DNA from: Candidatus Bipolaricaulota bacterium
GTDB lineage: Bacteria > Bipolaricaulota > Bipolaricaulia > Bipolaricaulales > Bipolaricaulaceae
Length of the DNA stretch: 47,779 bases
Assembly (NCBI GenBank): GCA_030550535.1
Contig: JAUQPF010000036.1
Coordinates: 1-47,779 of the forward strand
Reading direction: 5' to 3'
This document shows positions 9,113 through 18,305 of this stretch, one piece after another. A program made the position numbers and the translations under genes. Numbering within the stretch: position 1 is the stretch's first letter; each line of letters begins with the position of its first letter. The notes under the pieces are model-generated. The model was given only the letters and a program-made list of their open reading frames with translations. It made no database searches and had not been told where the DNA came from.

Positions 9113-9875
9113 AGCCCGCCTCTTTGACGCCCACGCCCATTTGGACTTTCCCCAATTCGACGGGGACCGAAGCCTCATTCTTTCCGCCATGCGGGATCAG
9201 GGGGTCTACGCCCTCAACGTGGGGGTGGACCTCCCGAGCTCCCGGGCCTCCCTGGCCCTGGCCGCAGCCCATCCCCATATCCTTGCGGCCTGTGGGGTTC
9301 ATCCTCACGAGGCCAAAACGGTGTCGGAGGCGACGCTCGCCGAGCTTGAGGGACTTCTTCGGCAGGGCGCGGTGGCCCTCGGTGAATGCGGCCTTGACTT
9401 CTACCGGGATCTCTCGCCCCGGGAAAAGCAAATCCAGGTATTCCGGGCCCAGCTTCGGCTCGCAAAGAAGCTGGATCTCCCGGTGATCCTGCACGAGCGC
9501 GCGGCTTGGCCGGAGTTCCTGGGGATCCTGCGGGAGGAGGGGCCGGTGCGCGGCGTCCTCCACGCGTTCTCCGGGGACCTCGTCCGCGCCCAAGAGGCCT
9601 TGGCTTTGGGGCTGTACCTGGGGATTGGGGGTCCTGTGACCTACCCCAAGAACGAGGCCCTGCGGGAGGCCCTGCGGAAAGTCCCGCCCCAGCGCGTCCT
9701 TTTGGAGACGGATTGTCCCTACCTTCCGCCTCAGCCCTTCCGCGGCCAGCGCAACGACCCCCTCAAGGTGCGGCACGTGGCGGAGGCCCTGGCCCGGATC
9801 TGGGCCCGACCCTGGGAGGAGGTGGCGGAGCTCACCTGCGCCAACGCCCAAAGGTTCCTGGGGGTGAAGCTGTGA
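9099..9875 (+). CDS. tatD: TatD family metal-dependent deoxyribonuclease
   Basis: TatD/YcfH proteins are amidohydrolase-fold metal-dependent DNases. The N-terminal metal motif is FDAHAHLDF. GVHPHEAK, LGECGLDFYRD (metal-binding Glu), ILHERAAW (His in VILHE), LHAFSGD and the ETDCPYLPP motif with its catalytic Asp follow in the usual order. The protein is 258 aa, a standard length. The start appears to be TTG at 9099, inside the last codons of nnr, since no ATG or GTG is near. Its stop overlaps the GTG of the GH57 gene. Confidence 0.92.
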   Translation: MSATKARLFDAHAHLDFPQFDGDRSLILSAMRDQGVYALNVGVDLPSSRASLALAAAHPHILAACGVHPHEAKTVSEATLAELEGLLRQGAVALGECGLDFYRDLSPREKQIQVFRAQLRLAKKLDLPVILHERAAWPEFLGILREEGPVRGVLHAFSGDLVRAQEALALGLYLGIGGPVTYPKNEALREALRKVPPQRVLLETDCPYLPPQPFRGQRNDPLKVRHVAEALARIWARPWEEVAELTCANAQRFLGVKL

Positions 9876-11350
9876 CCGAGGTCCATGTCGCGTTCCTTTG
9901 GCACATGCATCAGCCGTGGTACCTCCTTCCGGACTCCGGGGAGGCCGTGCTTCCCTGGGTGCGCCTGCGCGCCTCCAAGGACTACTACGACATGGCTCAA
10001 CACCTGCGGCGCACAGGGTTTCCTTGCACGGTGAACTTCACGCCCTGCCTGACCGAGCAGCTCCGTCTTTTGGCCGCAGGAAGGGCGCGGGATTCCTACG
10101 GCCCCTGGGGCTCCAAGGAGGCGGAAGAAGCCGTGCGGGCGGGGCTCATCCCCCTTCCTTTGGCCCGGCGCGGGCTTCCCAACCCCCTGGGCCTCACAGG
10201 CTCCGAAGAGCTTTGGACTGCGTTTCTCTTGGCCTGGACGGCGCAGACGGTCCTTGAAGAGGATCCGCGCTTGGAGCGCTTCCGCCGCCCGTTTTCCCCC
10301 ACAGCCAAGGACGTAGAGGAACTCCAGCGTCTCCATCACGAGCTCATCGCCTCCGTGCTTCCTCTTTACCGGGCGCTTGGGGCTTCCGGCCAGGTTGAAC
10401 TCACCGCCACGCCCTTCTATCACCCCATCCTGCCGCTTCTTTTGGATTCAGGGGTGGCCAAGCGCGCCAGACCCACGGACGAGGTGCCGCTTTTCCGGGC
10501 ACCGGAGGACGCGCGGGCGCAGGCCGAGCAGGCCCTCGCCCACCACGCCGAGGTCTTCGGAACAAGGCCCGAGGGGATGTGGCCGGCCGAGGGCGCGGTG
10601 AGTTCCGAAGCCCTGGCGCTCCTGGCGGAGCTTGGGGTGACCTGGGTGGCCACTGACGGAGAGATCCTCGCCCGCACCCTGGGTCGGCCGCCCGCGCCCG
10701 AGGAGCTCTACCTGCCTTGGCGGCTGCGCCTGGGCGGGAACGAAATCCTCGTGGTCTTCCGCGACACCGTGCTCTCCAACCTCCTCAGCTTCACCTACGG
10801 CGCTTGGCCCGCGGAGGGGGCGGTGGAGGATTTCCTCGCCCGTCTTTCCGCGATCGGCCGCGAATGGAAGGGGAAATCCCCGCCCCTTGTGGTGATCGCC
10901 ATGGACGGGGAGAACGCCTGGGACCACTACGCCCAGAACGGCCGGCCCTTCCTCCTCCGGCTGTACACGGAGATCCTCCGGCGCTTTCGCCCCACGACGA
11001 TCGGGGACTATCTCCGCAAGTACGGCCCCCAAGGGGAGCTCTCCGCGATCTGGGCAGGCTCCTGGATCGACGCGGATTTTCGCACCTGGATTGGTGAGCC
11101 CGCGCAGAACCGGGCCTGGCAGGCCCTGGCCGAGGTGCGGGAAGCCCTGCGTAGCCACCCGGATCCTCAGGCCCAAGCGCGGGCCTTGGCGCACATCTAC
11201 GTGGCGGAGGGAAGCGACTGGTTCTGGTGGCGGAGCTCCCGCAACCCCACGCCTTTGGCCTCCCATTTTTCCCGGATCTTCCGGGAGCATCTTGGGGCGG
11301 CCTGGCGCGCCCTGGGCCGCACCCCGCCGGAAGCCCTCGCAACCCTCTAG
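9872..11350 (+). CDS. Glycoside hydrolase family 57 protein
   Basis: GH57 enzymes act on alpha-glucans (amylases, 4-alpha-glucanotransferases, branching enzymes) and are typical of thermophiles. The protein is 492 aa. It starts with VAFLWHMHQPWY, the family's N-terminal His motif. The catalytic nucleophile region is GMWPAEG (Glu240), and VVIAMDGENAWDHY holds the likely acid/base Asp345. The late GSDWFWW motif is also typical. No signal peptide is seen, so it is likely cytoplasmic and may process storage glucan. The GTG start overlaps the tatD stop and is preceded by GGGGGTGA. The exact specificity cannot be assigned. Confidence 0.9.
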   Translation: MTEVHVAFLWHMHQPWYLLPDSGEAVLPWVRLRASKDYYDMAQHLRRTGFPCTVNFTPCLTEQLRLLAAGRARDSYGPWGSKEAEEAVRAGLIPLPLARRGLPNPLGLTGSEELWTAFLLAWTAQTVLEEDPRLERFRRPFSPTAKDVEELQRLHHELIASVLPLYRALGASGQVELTATPFYHPILPLLLDSGVAKRARPTDEVPLFRAPEDARAQAEQALAHHAEVFGTRPEGMWPAEGAVSSEALALLAELGVTWVATDGEILARTLGRPPAPEELYLPWRLRLGGNEILVVFRDTVLSNLLSFTYGAWPAEGAVEDFLARLSAIGREWKGKSPPLVVIAMDGENAWDHYAQNGRPFLLRLYTEILRRFRPTTIGDYLRKYGPQGELSAIWAGSWIDADFRTWIGEPAQNRAWQALAEVREALRSHPDPQAQARALAHIYVAEGSDWFWWRSSRNPTPLASHFSRIFREHLGAAWRALGRTPPEALATL

Positions 11351-11358
11351 GCCTCGCG

Positions 11359-11384
11359 TATCATTCTGGAGTTTAAGGAGGGGA
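11359..11384 (+). promoter_or_regulatory. Possible -10 box and strong ribosome binding site of fba
   Basis: TATCAT at 11359-11364 is a plausible -10 element, with only a weak -35 candidate about 17 bp upstream. It is followed by AAGGAGGGG (11375-11383) just ahead of the ATG. The 37-nt gap breaks the pattern of overlapping genes, suggesting that fba-pfk-ctpA has its own promoter. Confidence 0.35.
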
Positions 11385-11387
11385 AGG

Positions 11388-12386
11388 ATGCCATTCCTCG
11401 GGGGGAAGGAGCTAGCCCAAGTCTATGCCAAGGCCAAGCGCGAGGGGTTTGCCCTTTTGGCCAACAACTTCGCGGAGACCAACGTGCTTTTGGGCCTCAT
11501 CGCCGCCCACGCCGCGAAGAAAAGCGACCTGCTCCTCCAGATCTCCCAAGGGGCGGCGAAGTTCGCCGGGGGCGGAAACGCCCTGGCAGGCCTGCGGGCC
11601 CTCGTGGGTTACGTGAAGGCCCTCGCTGCCGCCCAAAAGATCGGGATCTTTGTTAACCTCGACCACGTCACCCCCGACGCCATCGACTCCTTCATCCTCC
11701 CCGCCCTCGAAGAGGGCCTCTGCTCCTCGGTGATGATCGACGCCTCCGACCGGCCGTTTGCGGAGAACGTGTCCATCACGAAAAAGGTGGTGGAGCTCGC
11801 TCGTCCTTACGGGGTTTTGGTGGAGGGGGAGCTTGGGCGCATCAAGGGCGTGGAGGAGGGGATCGTCTCCGACGAGGCCTTCTACACGGACCCCGATGAG
11901 GCCGTGGAGTACGTGGAGCGCACGGGCGTGGACCTCCTGGCCATCTCTGTGGGCACGCAACACGGGGTTTCGGCGGGGAAGGAGCTCAAGCTGCGCGTGG
12001 ATTTGGCCCAAAAGATCGACGAGAAGCTGCGCCAGGCCGGGTTGGAGCGCCCGTTGGTGCTGCACGGGGCCTCAGGCCTCACCACGGAGCAGGTGCGGGC
12101 CCTGGTGGCCGCGGGGATCTGCAAGGTGAACAAGGACACGACCTATCAGTACGTGTACGCCCGCACCGCCGCCACCTTCTACATCGCCCAGCGCGCGGAC
12201 ATCCTCCCGCCGGACGGCGTGCCCTTCGACCCCATCACCTTCGAGGCCCCGGGCGCCAAGTGGTCCCCGAACAAGAAGGTCTTTGATCCCCGGGTCTTGG
12301 GGAAGGAGATCCAGGCGGCCATCCAACGGGTGGCGGAGGAGATGATCGACCAAGTGGGATCGGGAGGGAGGTCGCTCTATGCCTGA
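11388..12386 (+). CDS. fba: Class II fructose-bisphosphate aldolase
   Basis: This zinc-dependent aldolase cleaves or forms fructose 1,6-bisphosphate. The protein is 332 aa. NLDHVTPD carries the catalytic Asp and zinc His, VMIDASDRPF matches the usual VMIDGS segment, and VEGELGRIKG holds the conserved Glu. AISVGTQHGVSAG and LHGASGLTTEQV carry two further zinc histidines. VNKDTTYQY occupies the place of the usual KVNxxT substrate loop. It resembles the longer class II branch rather than the short FbaB-like one. It overlaps the start of the phosphofructokinase gene by 8 nt, so the two sequential glycolytic enzymes are translationally linked. Confidence 0.94.
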   Translation: MPFLGGKELAQVYAKAKREGFALLANNFAETNVLLGLIAAHAAKKSDLLLQISQGAAKFAGGGNALAGLRALVGYVKALAAAQKIGIFVNLDHVTPDAIDSFILPALEEGLCSSVMIDASDRPFAENVSITKKVVELARPYGVLVEGELGRIKGVEEGIVSDEAFYTDPDEAVEYVERTGVDLLAISVGTQHGVSAGKELKLRVDLAQKIDEKLRQAGLERPLVLHGASGLTTEQVRALVAAGICKVNKDTTYQYVYARTAATFYIAQRADILPPDGVPFDPITFEAPGAKWSPNKKVFDPRVLGKEIQAAIQRVAEEMIDQVGSGGRSLYA

Positions 12387-13461
12387 GCTTCAAAGGATCG
12401 GGATCCTCACGGGAGGCGGGGACTCCGCCGGCATCAATGCCTGCATTCGGGCCATCGTGCGCCGGGCCCATAAGGAGGGGATCGAGGTCGTGGGCTTCCG
12501 GGATGGCTGGCGCGGCCCTCTTGAGGACGACGCCGTCGTCCTCACCCTGGACAGCGTTTCAGGGATCCTCCCCCAGGGTGGCACCATCCTCGGCACTTCC
12601 CGCACGAACCCGTTCCGCAAGGTCCAAAAGGACGGCCAAACGGTGTGGGAGCCCACGGAGAAGGTGGAACGCATCCTACAAAACCTGGAGAGGCGGGGGA
12701 TCGACGCCCTCATCCCCATCGGAGGGGACGACACCCTGGGCGTGGCCTGGCGGCTTCATGAGCACTACGGGCTTCGGGTTGTGGGCATCCCCCAGACCAT
12801 CGACAATGATGTAGCCGGAACGGACTTCTGTTTGGGCTTCCACTCCGCCTTGGCCGTGGTCACCGAGGCCTTGGACCGCCTGCACACCACGGCCCAATCC
12901 CACCACCGGGTGTTCGTGGTGGAGGTGATGGGGCGGGATTCCGGATGGATCGCGCTCCTTGGGGGCATCGCCGGGGGAGGCGACGTCATCCTCGTTCCCG
13001 AGGAGCCCTTCTCCGTGGACGACGTGGTGAAGGGGATCCAGGCAAGGCTCGCCCGAGGCCGCACGTTCTCCATCATCGTGGTGGCCGAGGGCGCCCGGCC
13101 CGTGGAGCTGGGCGGGAAGCCCGTGGCTCAGGAGGGCCGGGTGGACGCGTTCGGGCACGTGCAGCTGGGAGGCATCGGGTACTGGCTTGCCGAGCGGTTG
13201 GCGGAGCGGGGGATGGAGTGCCGGGTGGCGGTGCTGGGGCACCTCCAGCGCGGCGGCATCGCCACCCCCTTCGATCGCCTTTTGGCCACGCGCTTTGGTG
13301 TCGCCGCCGTGGAGTTCGCTCTGCAGGGGAAGTTCGGGGTCATGGTGGGCTTGCGCGGGCACGACATCGTGGCCGTGCCCCTCCGGGAGGCCCTTCCCCA
13401 GAGCCCAAAGCCGGTGGACTCGGTCTTCCTTGAGCTTGCCCGGGCCATCGGGGTGAGATGA
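12379..13461 (+). CDS. 6-phosphofructokinase family (ATP or PPi donor uncertain)
   Basis: The fold and motifs are those of PfkA-type phosphofructokinases: GILTGGGDSAGINA at the N-terminus, PIGGDDTLGVA at about residues 113-123, the catalytic loop TIDNDVAG, and VEVMGRDSGWIAL. At 360 aa it has the length of the clade that contains many PPi-dependent enzymes. The phosphoryl-donor positions are unusual. Asp118 in GGDD is the PPi-type residue, but the second position in PQTIDND is Gln139, neither the Lys of PPi enzymes nor the Gly of classical ATP enzymes. The partner fba is directly upstream and overlapping, and ctpA overlaps the stop. The reaction at fructose 6-phosphate is secure; the donor is not. 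Confidence 0.9.
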   Translation: MPELQRIGILTGGGDSAGINACIRAIVRRAHKEGIEVVGFRDGWRGPLEDDAVVLTLDSVSGILPQGGTILGTSRTNPFRKVQKDGQTVWEPTEKVERILQNLERRGIDALIPIGGDDTLGVAWRLHEHYGLRVVGIPQTIDNDVAGTDFCLGFHSALAVVTEALDRLHTTAQSHHRVFVVEVMGRDSGWIALLGGIAGGGDVILVPEEPFSVDDVVKGIQARLARGRTFSIIVVAEGARPVELGGKPVAQEGRVDAFGHVQLGGIGYWLAERLAERGMECRVAVLGHLQRGGIATPFDRLLATRFGVAAVEFALQGKFGVMVGLRGHDIVAVPLREALPQSPKPVDSVFLELARAIGVR

Positions 13462-14591
13462 TGCGCAAAGCGTTTGCGTTGTTGGTGCTTTTGGGCGTGG
13501 TGAGCTTCGGCGCGGGCCAGACGGCCGCCCTCTTCCAGCCCCTGGGTCAGGTCTACGACGCCATCCGCAGCTACTTCCTTTGGGCGGACCAGGTGACCGA
13601 TGACCAGCTTCTCCAAGGGGCCATCAAGGGCATGGTGGGAAGCCTGGGCGACCCCTACTCCGTGTACTTCACCCCTGAGGAGTACGCGAAGTGGGAGCAG
13701 TCCCTCTCCGGCGAGTACACCGGGGTGGGCATGGAGATCACCATCCGCAAGGGCTGGGTCACGGTGGTGACGCCCCTTCCTGGGACCCCGGCGGAGGCCG
13801 CGGGGATCCGGCCGGGCGACGTGATCCTCGAGGTGGACGGGGAGTCCACGGAGGGCTGGACCCTGGAGCAGGCCTCCATGCGCATTCGCGGCCCGGAGGG
13901 CACCCCGGTCACCCTCAAGGTGCGCCGTCCCGATGGGAAAGTGGAGGTCCTCACCATCGTGCGCGCCCGGATCCGCGTGGAATCCGTGCGCGCGCAGTAT
14001 TTGGAGGAGGAGAAGGTCGGCTACGTGCGGGTCCTTCGCCTGGACGCGGACACCGGACGTCTTTTGGCCCAGGCCCTTTCCTCCTTCCCCTTGGGTGAAC
14101 TGCGGGGGATCGTCTTGGATTTGCGCAATAGCCCGGGTGGCTACCTCTCCGCGGCCGTGGAGGTGGCCAGCCTCTTCATCGACCGGGGGGTGGTCGTGCG
14201 CACCCGCGGCCCCTCCTTCGGGGAGCGGCTGTACCACTCCCGCGGCAACAACCTTCCGAACCTGCCCTTGGCCGTGCTCGTGAACGAGGGCACCGCCTCC
14301 GGCGCGGAGATCGTGGCCGGCGCGGTCCAGGACTACGGGGTGGGCGTGCTCGTGGGCCGCAAGACCTTCGGGAAAGGCCTGATCCAGGAGATCGTCCTGC
14401 GCCTCCCCGACGGCGGGGTCCTCAAGCTCACCACCGGGGAATACCTCACCCCCAAGGGGCGCAAAGTCCACGACGTGGGCCTCACCCCCGACATCGAGGT
14501 GGAAAGGGCTGAGGAGGCCGAGGAGGACTTGGATCTCAAGGCGGCGCTGGAGTGGATCCGCGCCCAACTTCCCGTGGGGGTGGGGCGGTGA
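13458..14591 (+). CDS. ctpA: Carboxyl-terminal processing protease (S41, CtpA-like)
   Basis: This is a secreted or periplasmic serine protease of the C-terminal processing family. Residues 1-20 form a signal peptide (hydrophobic AFALLVLLGVVSFGAG). A PDZ domain with GVGMEI and AAGIRPGDVILEVDG covers roughly residues 90-170. The protease core has the Ser-Lys dyad: Ser281 in GTASGAE and Lys306 in KTFGKG, 25 residues apart as in other family members. The protein is 377 aa. The start may be either of two adjacent ATGs (13458 or 13461); 13458 overlaps the pfk stop. Likely roles are envelope protein maturation or quality control. Confidence 0.93.
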   Translation: MMRKAFALLVLLGVVSFGAGQTAALFQPLGQVYDAIRSYFLWADQVTDDQLLQGAIKGMVGSLGDPYSVYFTPEEYAKWEQSLSGEYTGVGMEITIRKGWVTVVTPLPGTPAEAAGIRPGDVILEVDGESTEGWTLEQASMRIRGPEGTPVTLKVRRPDGKVEVLTIVRARIRVESVRAQYLEEEKVGYVRVLRLDADTGRLLAQALSSFPLGELRGIVLDLRNSPGGYLSAAVEVASLFIDRGVVVRTRGPSFGERLYHSRGNNLPNLPLAVLVNEGTASGAEIVAGAVQDYGVGVLVGRKTFGKGLIQEIVLRLPDGGVLKLTTGEYLTPKGRKVHDVGLTPDIEVERAEEAEEDLDLKAALEWIRAQLPVGVGR

Positions 14592-15751
14592 AGGCCCAAG
14601 TTTGGCAGGAGATCGATCGGCGCGCGGAGGAACTCTGGGATTTGGCCCTGCGCATCCACGCCAACCCCGAGCTTGGCTTTGAGGAACACAAGGCCGCGGC
14701 CTGGCTCACGGAGATCTTGGAGAAGAACGGGTTCCGGGTGGAGCGGGGGGTGGGCGGGCTTCCCACGGCCTTCCGGGCCGTGCATCCCGCGGAGAAACCC
14801 GGTCCCCGCCTCGCCATCCTTGCCGAGTACGACGCCCTTCCCGAGCTCGGCCATGCCTGCGGCCACAACCTCATCGCGGCCATCGCCGTGGGCGCCGCTT
14901 TAGGCCTCGCGCCCTTCAAGGAAGGGCTCCCCGGCGCCCTCATCGTCTTGGGCACCCCGGCGGAGGAGGGCGGCGGCGGGAAGATCAGGCTCATCCAGGC
15001 CGGCCTCTTCCGCGACGTGGACGCGGCCATGATGGTCCATCCCTCCGATCAGACCCTCGTGGACCGCGGGTCCTTGGCCATCACCGAGGTGAAGATCGAG
15101 TTCCACGGGAAGGCCGCCCACGCCTCCTCCGAGCCGGAGAAGGGCATCAACGCCCTGGACGCGGTGATCCAGACGTTCGTGGCCCTGAACGCCCTGCGTC
15201 AGCACATCCGCGACGGCTCCCGGATCCACGGGATCATCACCCACGGCGGGGTCAAGCCCAACATCGTTCCCGAGTACGCCGCCGCCCTGTTCTACGTGCG
15301 TTCCGCGGACAACGCCTACCGGGATGAGCTCGTGGAGAAGCTCCGCCGATGCGCGGAGGGCGCGGCCCTGGCCACCGGGGCCAAGCTCGTCTTCACCAAG
15401 GTGGGCCACGAGTACAAGGCCATTCGGCCCAACAAGACCATGGCCCAGGTGTTCGCCAAATACCTTGCCGAGCTCGGGTATCCTCCGGAGGAGCCCAAAG
15501 GGGGCTTGGGCTCCACGGACATGGGCGATGTCTCCTGGGAGGTCCCCGCCATCCACCCCTACATCCGCATTGGGCCGGGCGAGATCCCTGGACACTCCCG
15601 GGCGTTCGCGGAGGCCGCGAAAAGTGCGGACGCCAAGAAGGCCATGGTGGCGGCGGCCAAGGCCGTGGCCGCCACGTGCCTCGAGCTTTGGACGGATCCC
15701 GAGCTCTTCCGTCGGGTACGGGAGGAGTTCCGTCAGGGGACGGGGTCGTAG
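14588..15751 (+). CDS. M20 family amidohydrolase/aminoacylase
   Basis: This is a zinc peptidase/amidohydrolase of the M20D branch (AbgB, aminoacylase and N-acyl amino acid hydrolase relatives). The protein is 387 aa. Visible motifs are [30 protein letters not shown] with metal His residues, the catalytic [32 protein letters not shown] in the dimerisation domain (split here only for naming), and [10 protein letters not shown] with the last metal ligands. The GTG start overlaps the ctpA stop. The 3' end runs 19 nt into the convergent yidD gene, leaving no room for a terminator. The natural substrate is not determinable. Confidence 0.88.
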   Translation: MKAQVWQEIDRRAEELWDLALRIHANPELGFEEHKAAAWLTEILEKNGFRVERGVGGLPTAFRAVHPAEKPGPRLAILAEYDALPELGHACGHNLIAAIAVGAALGLAPFKEGLPGALIVLGTPAEEGGGGKIRLIQAGLFRDVDAAMMVHPSDQTLVDRGSLAITEVKIEFHGKAAHASSEPEKGINALDAVIQTFVALNALRQHIRDGSRIHGIITHGGVKPNIVPEYAAALFYVRSADNAYRDELVEKLRRCAEGAALATGAKLVFTKVGHEYKAIRPNKTMAQVFAKYLAELGYPPEEPKGGLGSTDMGDVSWEVPAIHPYIRIGPGEIPGHSRAFAEAAKSADAKKAMVAAAKAVAATCLELWTDPELFRRVREEFRQGTGS

Positions 15752-15954
15752 CCGCCGGGGTGCCAGGGGCCGCAGCGCAAAAGCCGACGCAGGGCCAACC
15801 ATCCTCCGCGCAGAGGGCCGTGTTTGAGCAGGGCTTGCGCGGCATACTCCGAGCAGCTTGGGTAGAACCGGCAGCGCCGGGGAAGAAGCGGGGAAAGCAC
15901 CCGCTGGTACACCCGGATCGGGAGGACGAGGATCCTCCTCACCACAGCCGCCAT
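15733..15954 (-). CDS. yidD: YidD, membrane protein insertion efficiency factor
   Basis: YidD is a small membrane-associated protein thought to assist YidC-dependent insertion. The 73-aa product has an amphipathic N-terminus ([19 protein letters not shown]) and the cysteine-rich core [15 protein letters not shown] with [14 protein letters not shown], diagnostic of the family. It normally sits between rnpA and yidC, but here it is the last gene of a dinB-barrel-yidD minus-strand group. Its start overlaps the upstream gene by 16 nt, and its end overlaps the convergent amidohydrolase. Confidence 0.95.
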   Translation of the reverse strand: MAAVVRRILVLPIRVYQRVLSPLLPRRCRFYPSCSEYAAQALLKHGPLRGGWLALRRLLRCGPWHPGGYDPVP

Positions 15955-17024
15955 CCCGCGGAGATGAGGAGGTCCTGGGTCCAGTTGGGGGCCTCCGCCA
16001 CCTTAGAAAAGCCGACCTGGAGGGTCACGGTGGCCCCGCCCAGGCGGAACACCAGCTGAAACGTGACGTTCTGGGTACCCGCGGGGAGTTGCCCGCGCGG
16101 CTTCACCTGACGCAGGCCGTACTGGGCGGAGAAGGTGGCGAGCTCGTTCAACCGGTAGTTGTAGCTCGCGTTTAGGTTCCACGTGTACTCCTCGAACACC
16201 TGGTAGGGCCCGGAGATCTCCGTTTTGAAGAGGACCTGGGAGCGGGGATCGGGGGCCATGGCTCCCTGCAGGGCCAGGTTGAACGTGAGCTCCGCCCCGG
16301 GCTGCGGCCGCAGAAGGGCGTAGCCCAGCCCGAACTGCACCACCCACCCACAGTACCGTTCCATCCCCTCCTCCGCCAGCACCTCCTCCACAAGGAACAG
16401 GCTTTTGGGGTCCAGGGTGACTTTTACTTCGGCCTCAAGCAGGCGGGCCAAAGCGGCGGCGAGCTCCGCCCGCGAGGCGTAGAGCTTTTCCCGGCCGATC
16501 TCCTGGGCCAGCCGCAGGAGGGTCCCCTCCCGCAGGGCGGCCAGGAGCACCCCGCGCTGCAGAAGCTTTTCCTCCAGGCGCAGGGCCCGCACAAGGGGCG
16601 TGACGTCGGTGAAGCGGCCGTAGCCCACGCCAGCCCGTACCTCCAATCCCGGCCGGGGAAGCCGCGTGTCCAAAAAACCCTCCACCCCACCGAACGCGAA
16701 ATAGGGGATCTCCGGGAAAGGGTACTGCCGGAAGGTTCCGGAGACCTGGGCCGTGGCCCCCGCCAGGGCCACCTGGTACAGGGCGAACTCGCCCCCGAAG
16801 GTCAGGCTGATCCCCTGGGACGGCGCATCCACAAGCCAATCGCCGTTCAGGGTCAGCCGGCCGCTGGCCATGTCCGGCCCCGGGGTGAGGGGATCGTCGT
16901 AGTAGCGGTAGTAAAAGGCCGCGTCCCCCCGCAGGAGGTTCGTGGTCGGCGCTTGGTATTGGCATAAGGAGATCGCCCAACCCAGCGCACCCCAGATCCA
17001 AAAGATCAGAAAGGCGTACCGCAT
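15939..17024 (-). CDS. Secreted beta-rich protein, putative outer-membrane barrel
   Basis: I do not recognise a named family. The 361-aa product begins with a hydrophobic signal segment ([16 protein letters not shown]). It continues with alternating polar/hydrophobic stretches typical of transmembrane beta strands, for example [39 protein letters not shown] and [10 protein letters not shown]. It ends in a strand with a terminal aromatic residue (ISAGWRLW), a usual signal for outer-membrane assembly. A helical insert rich in Leu, Ala and Glu lies near residues 140-225. It is 24 nt downstream of dinB and overlaps yidD. The outer-membrane location is inferred from strand pattern and C-terminus only. 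Confidence 0.6.
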   Translation of the reverse strand: MRYAFLIFWIWGALGWAISLCQYQAPTTNLLRGDAAFYYRYYDDPLTPGPDMASGRLTLNGDWLVDAPSQGISLTFGGEFALYQVALAGATAQVSGTFRQYPFPEIPYFAFGGVEGFLDTRLPRPGLEVRAGVGYGRFTDVTPLVRALRLEEKLLQRGVLLAALREGTLLRLAQEIGREKLYASRAELAAALARLLEAEVKVTLDPKSLFLVEEVLAEEGMERYCGWVVQFGLGYALLRPQPGAELTFNLALQGAMAPDPRSQVLFKTEISGPYQVFEEYTWNLNASYNYRLNELATFSAQYGLRQVKPRGQLPAGTQNVTFQLVFRLGGATVTLQVGFSKVAEAPNWTQDLLISAGWRLW

Positions 17025-17048
17025 GGCCCTTGAGCGTACCGGATGAGC

Positions 17049-18197
17049 CTAATTTTGGCCAGAGCCGGCGAGATCCAGCGCTTGCGGACCGTATTTCTTG
17101 CGGATTTCCCCGATCGTCTGGCCCAGCCGATCGTCGGCGAAAAGGGGGAGGGCCCGGAACCGCGCCGGCGAAAGCTCGGCCACCCCCACCCCCAAAAGCC
17201 TCACCCCTTGCCCCTCGGGGATGGAGACCCGCGCCAAAAGCCCCACGGCTTCCTCCGCGATAAGAAGGGGATGGTCCGTGGGCTCGGGAAGGTGGGTCTG
17301 CCGGGTCACCGTGGTGAAGTCCGAGAAACGCACCTTGATCTGCACGGTTTGCGCCAAAAGCCCCTGGGCCTGCACCCGATCCACCACAAGGAGGCTCAGG
17401 CGCCGCACCTCCGCCTCGATTTCCTGGGGATCGAAAAGGTCCTCGGGGTAGGTGGTCTCGTGGGAGAGGGATTTGGCGGGGCGGGTGGGCACCACGGGAT
17501 CGTCGTCCAGACCCCGGCTCAGCCGCCACAGGACCTCCCCGCCTTTCCGGCCAAACCAGGACTGCAAAAGGGAAAGGCTCACTTCCCGAAGCTCGGCCAC
17601 GGTGTGGATGCCCTTTTCCCGCAGCCGCGCCGCCGTCTTCGGCCCCACGCCCCAGAGGTCCTCCACGGGAAGGGGGGCGAGGAAGTCCAGGACCTCCTCG
17701 GGGCGCACGATCCTAAGCCCCCCGGGTTTGGCCGCGTCGGAAGCGAGCTTAGCCATGAGCTTGTTCGGCCCAAGGCCCACGGAGCAGGAAAGGCCCGTCT
17801 CCTTGGGGATGCGCTCGTGGATCTCCTGGGCCACCCTCTCCGGAGGGCCGTGGAGGAGCTCCGTTCCCGTGAGGTCCACGAAGGCCTCGTCGAGGGAGAT
17901 CGGCTCCATGAGGGGGCTGTAGCTGCGGAGGATGGCCCGCACCTTTTCGGCCATCTCCTCGTAGCGCTCGAAACGGGGCGGGAGGAAGACGCCGTGGGGG
18001 CAGAGGCGGCGGGCCTGGGCCGTGGGCATGGCCGAGTGCACCCCGAACGCCCGGGCCTCGTAGGAGGCGGTGGCCACCACCCCCCGCGGCCCGAGCCCCG
18101 CCACGATCACCGGTTTCCCCCGAAGCTCGGGGTGATCGAGCTGCTCCACGGCCGCATAAAAGGCGTCCATGTCCACATGGAGGATCCAGCGCCCCAT
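17049..18197 (-). CDS. dinB: DNA polymerase IV (Y-family)
   Basis: This is a translesion polymerase, 382 aa. The N-terminus ILHVDMDAFYAAVEQ holds the first catalytic acidic residue, and YSPLMEPISLDEAFVDLT holds the other two (the LDEAF motif). GLGPNKLMAKLASDAAKP and the helix-hairpin-helix region LWGVGPKTAARLREKGI follow, then the little-finger domain. The open frame extends upstream past the next gene's promoter, but the ATG at 18197 gives the family start MGRWILHVDMD and is 7 nt from a -10 box. No clear beta-clamp motif at the C-terminus was verified. It probably leads a minus-strand transcript with the barrel protein and yidD. Confidence 0.95.
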   Translation of the reverse strand: MGRWILHVDMDAFYAAVEQLDHPELRGKPVIVAGLGPRGVVATASYEARAFGVHSAMPTAQARRLCPHGVFLPPRFERYEEMAEKVRAILRSYSPLMEPISLDEAFVDLTGTELLHGPPERVAQEIHERIPKETGLSCSVGLGPNKLMAKLASDAAKPGGLRIVRPEEVLDFLAPLPVEDLWGVGPKTAARLREKGIHTVAELREVSLSLLQSWFGRKGGEVLWRLSRGLDDDPVVPTRPAKSLSHETTYPEDLFDPQEIEAEVRRLSLLVVDRVQAQGLLAQTVQIKVRFSDFTTVTRQTHLPEPTDHPLLIAEEAVGLLARVSIPEGQGVRLLGVGVAELSPARFRALPLFADDRLGQTIGEIRKKYGPQALDLAGSGQN

Positions 18198-18204
18198 CGC
18201 GGTG

Positions 18205-18232
18205 ATCCTAAGGTTTTCGGAGCCGGGCGCAA
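18205..18232 (-). promoter_or_regulatory. Predicted leaderless promoter of dinB
   Basis: On the minus strand the -35 is TTGCGC (18232-18227) and the -10 is TAGGAT (18210-18205), with a 16-bp spacer. The -10 is followed by 7 nt and then the dinB ATG, so the transcript should start at or next to the start codon. No ribosome binding site is seen. It is back to back with the spoVS promoter. Confidence 0.5.
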
Positions 18233-18239
18233 CGCGGGA

Positions 18240-18268
18240 TTGTCGGAGCCCCCGTGGGCCGCTAGAAT
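18240..18268 (+). promoter_or_regulatory. Predicted sigma-70 promoter of spoVS-argS
   Basis: The -35 TTGTCG (18240-18245) and -10 TAGAAT (18263-18268) are spaced 17 bp, and an ideal ribosome binding site AAGGAGG (18294-18300) follows downstream. It differs from the divergent dinB promoter in giving a leadered mRNA. The two -35 boxes are only 7 nt apart, so both promoters could be blocked by one bound factor. Confidence 0.6.
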
Positions 18269-18305
18269 GGCGGCGCAAATCCTTGCCAAAACCAAGGAGG
18301 CCAGC

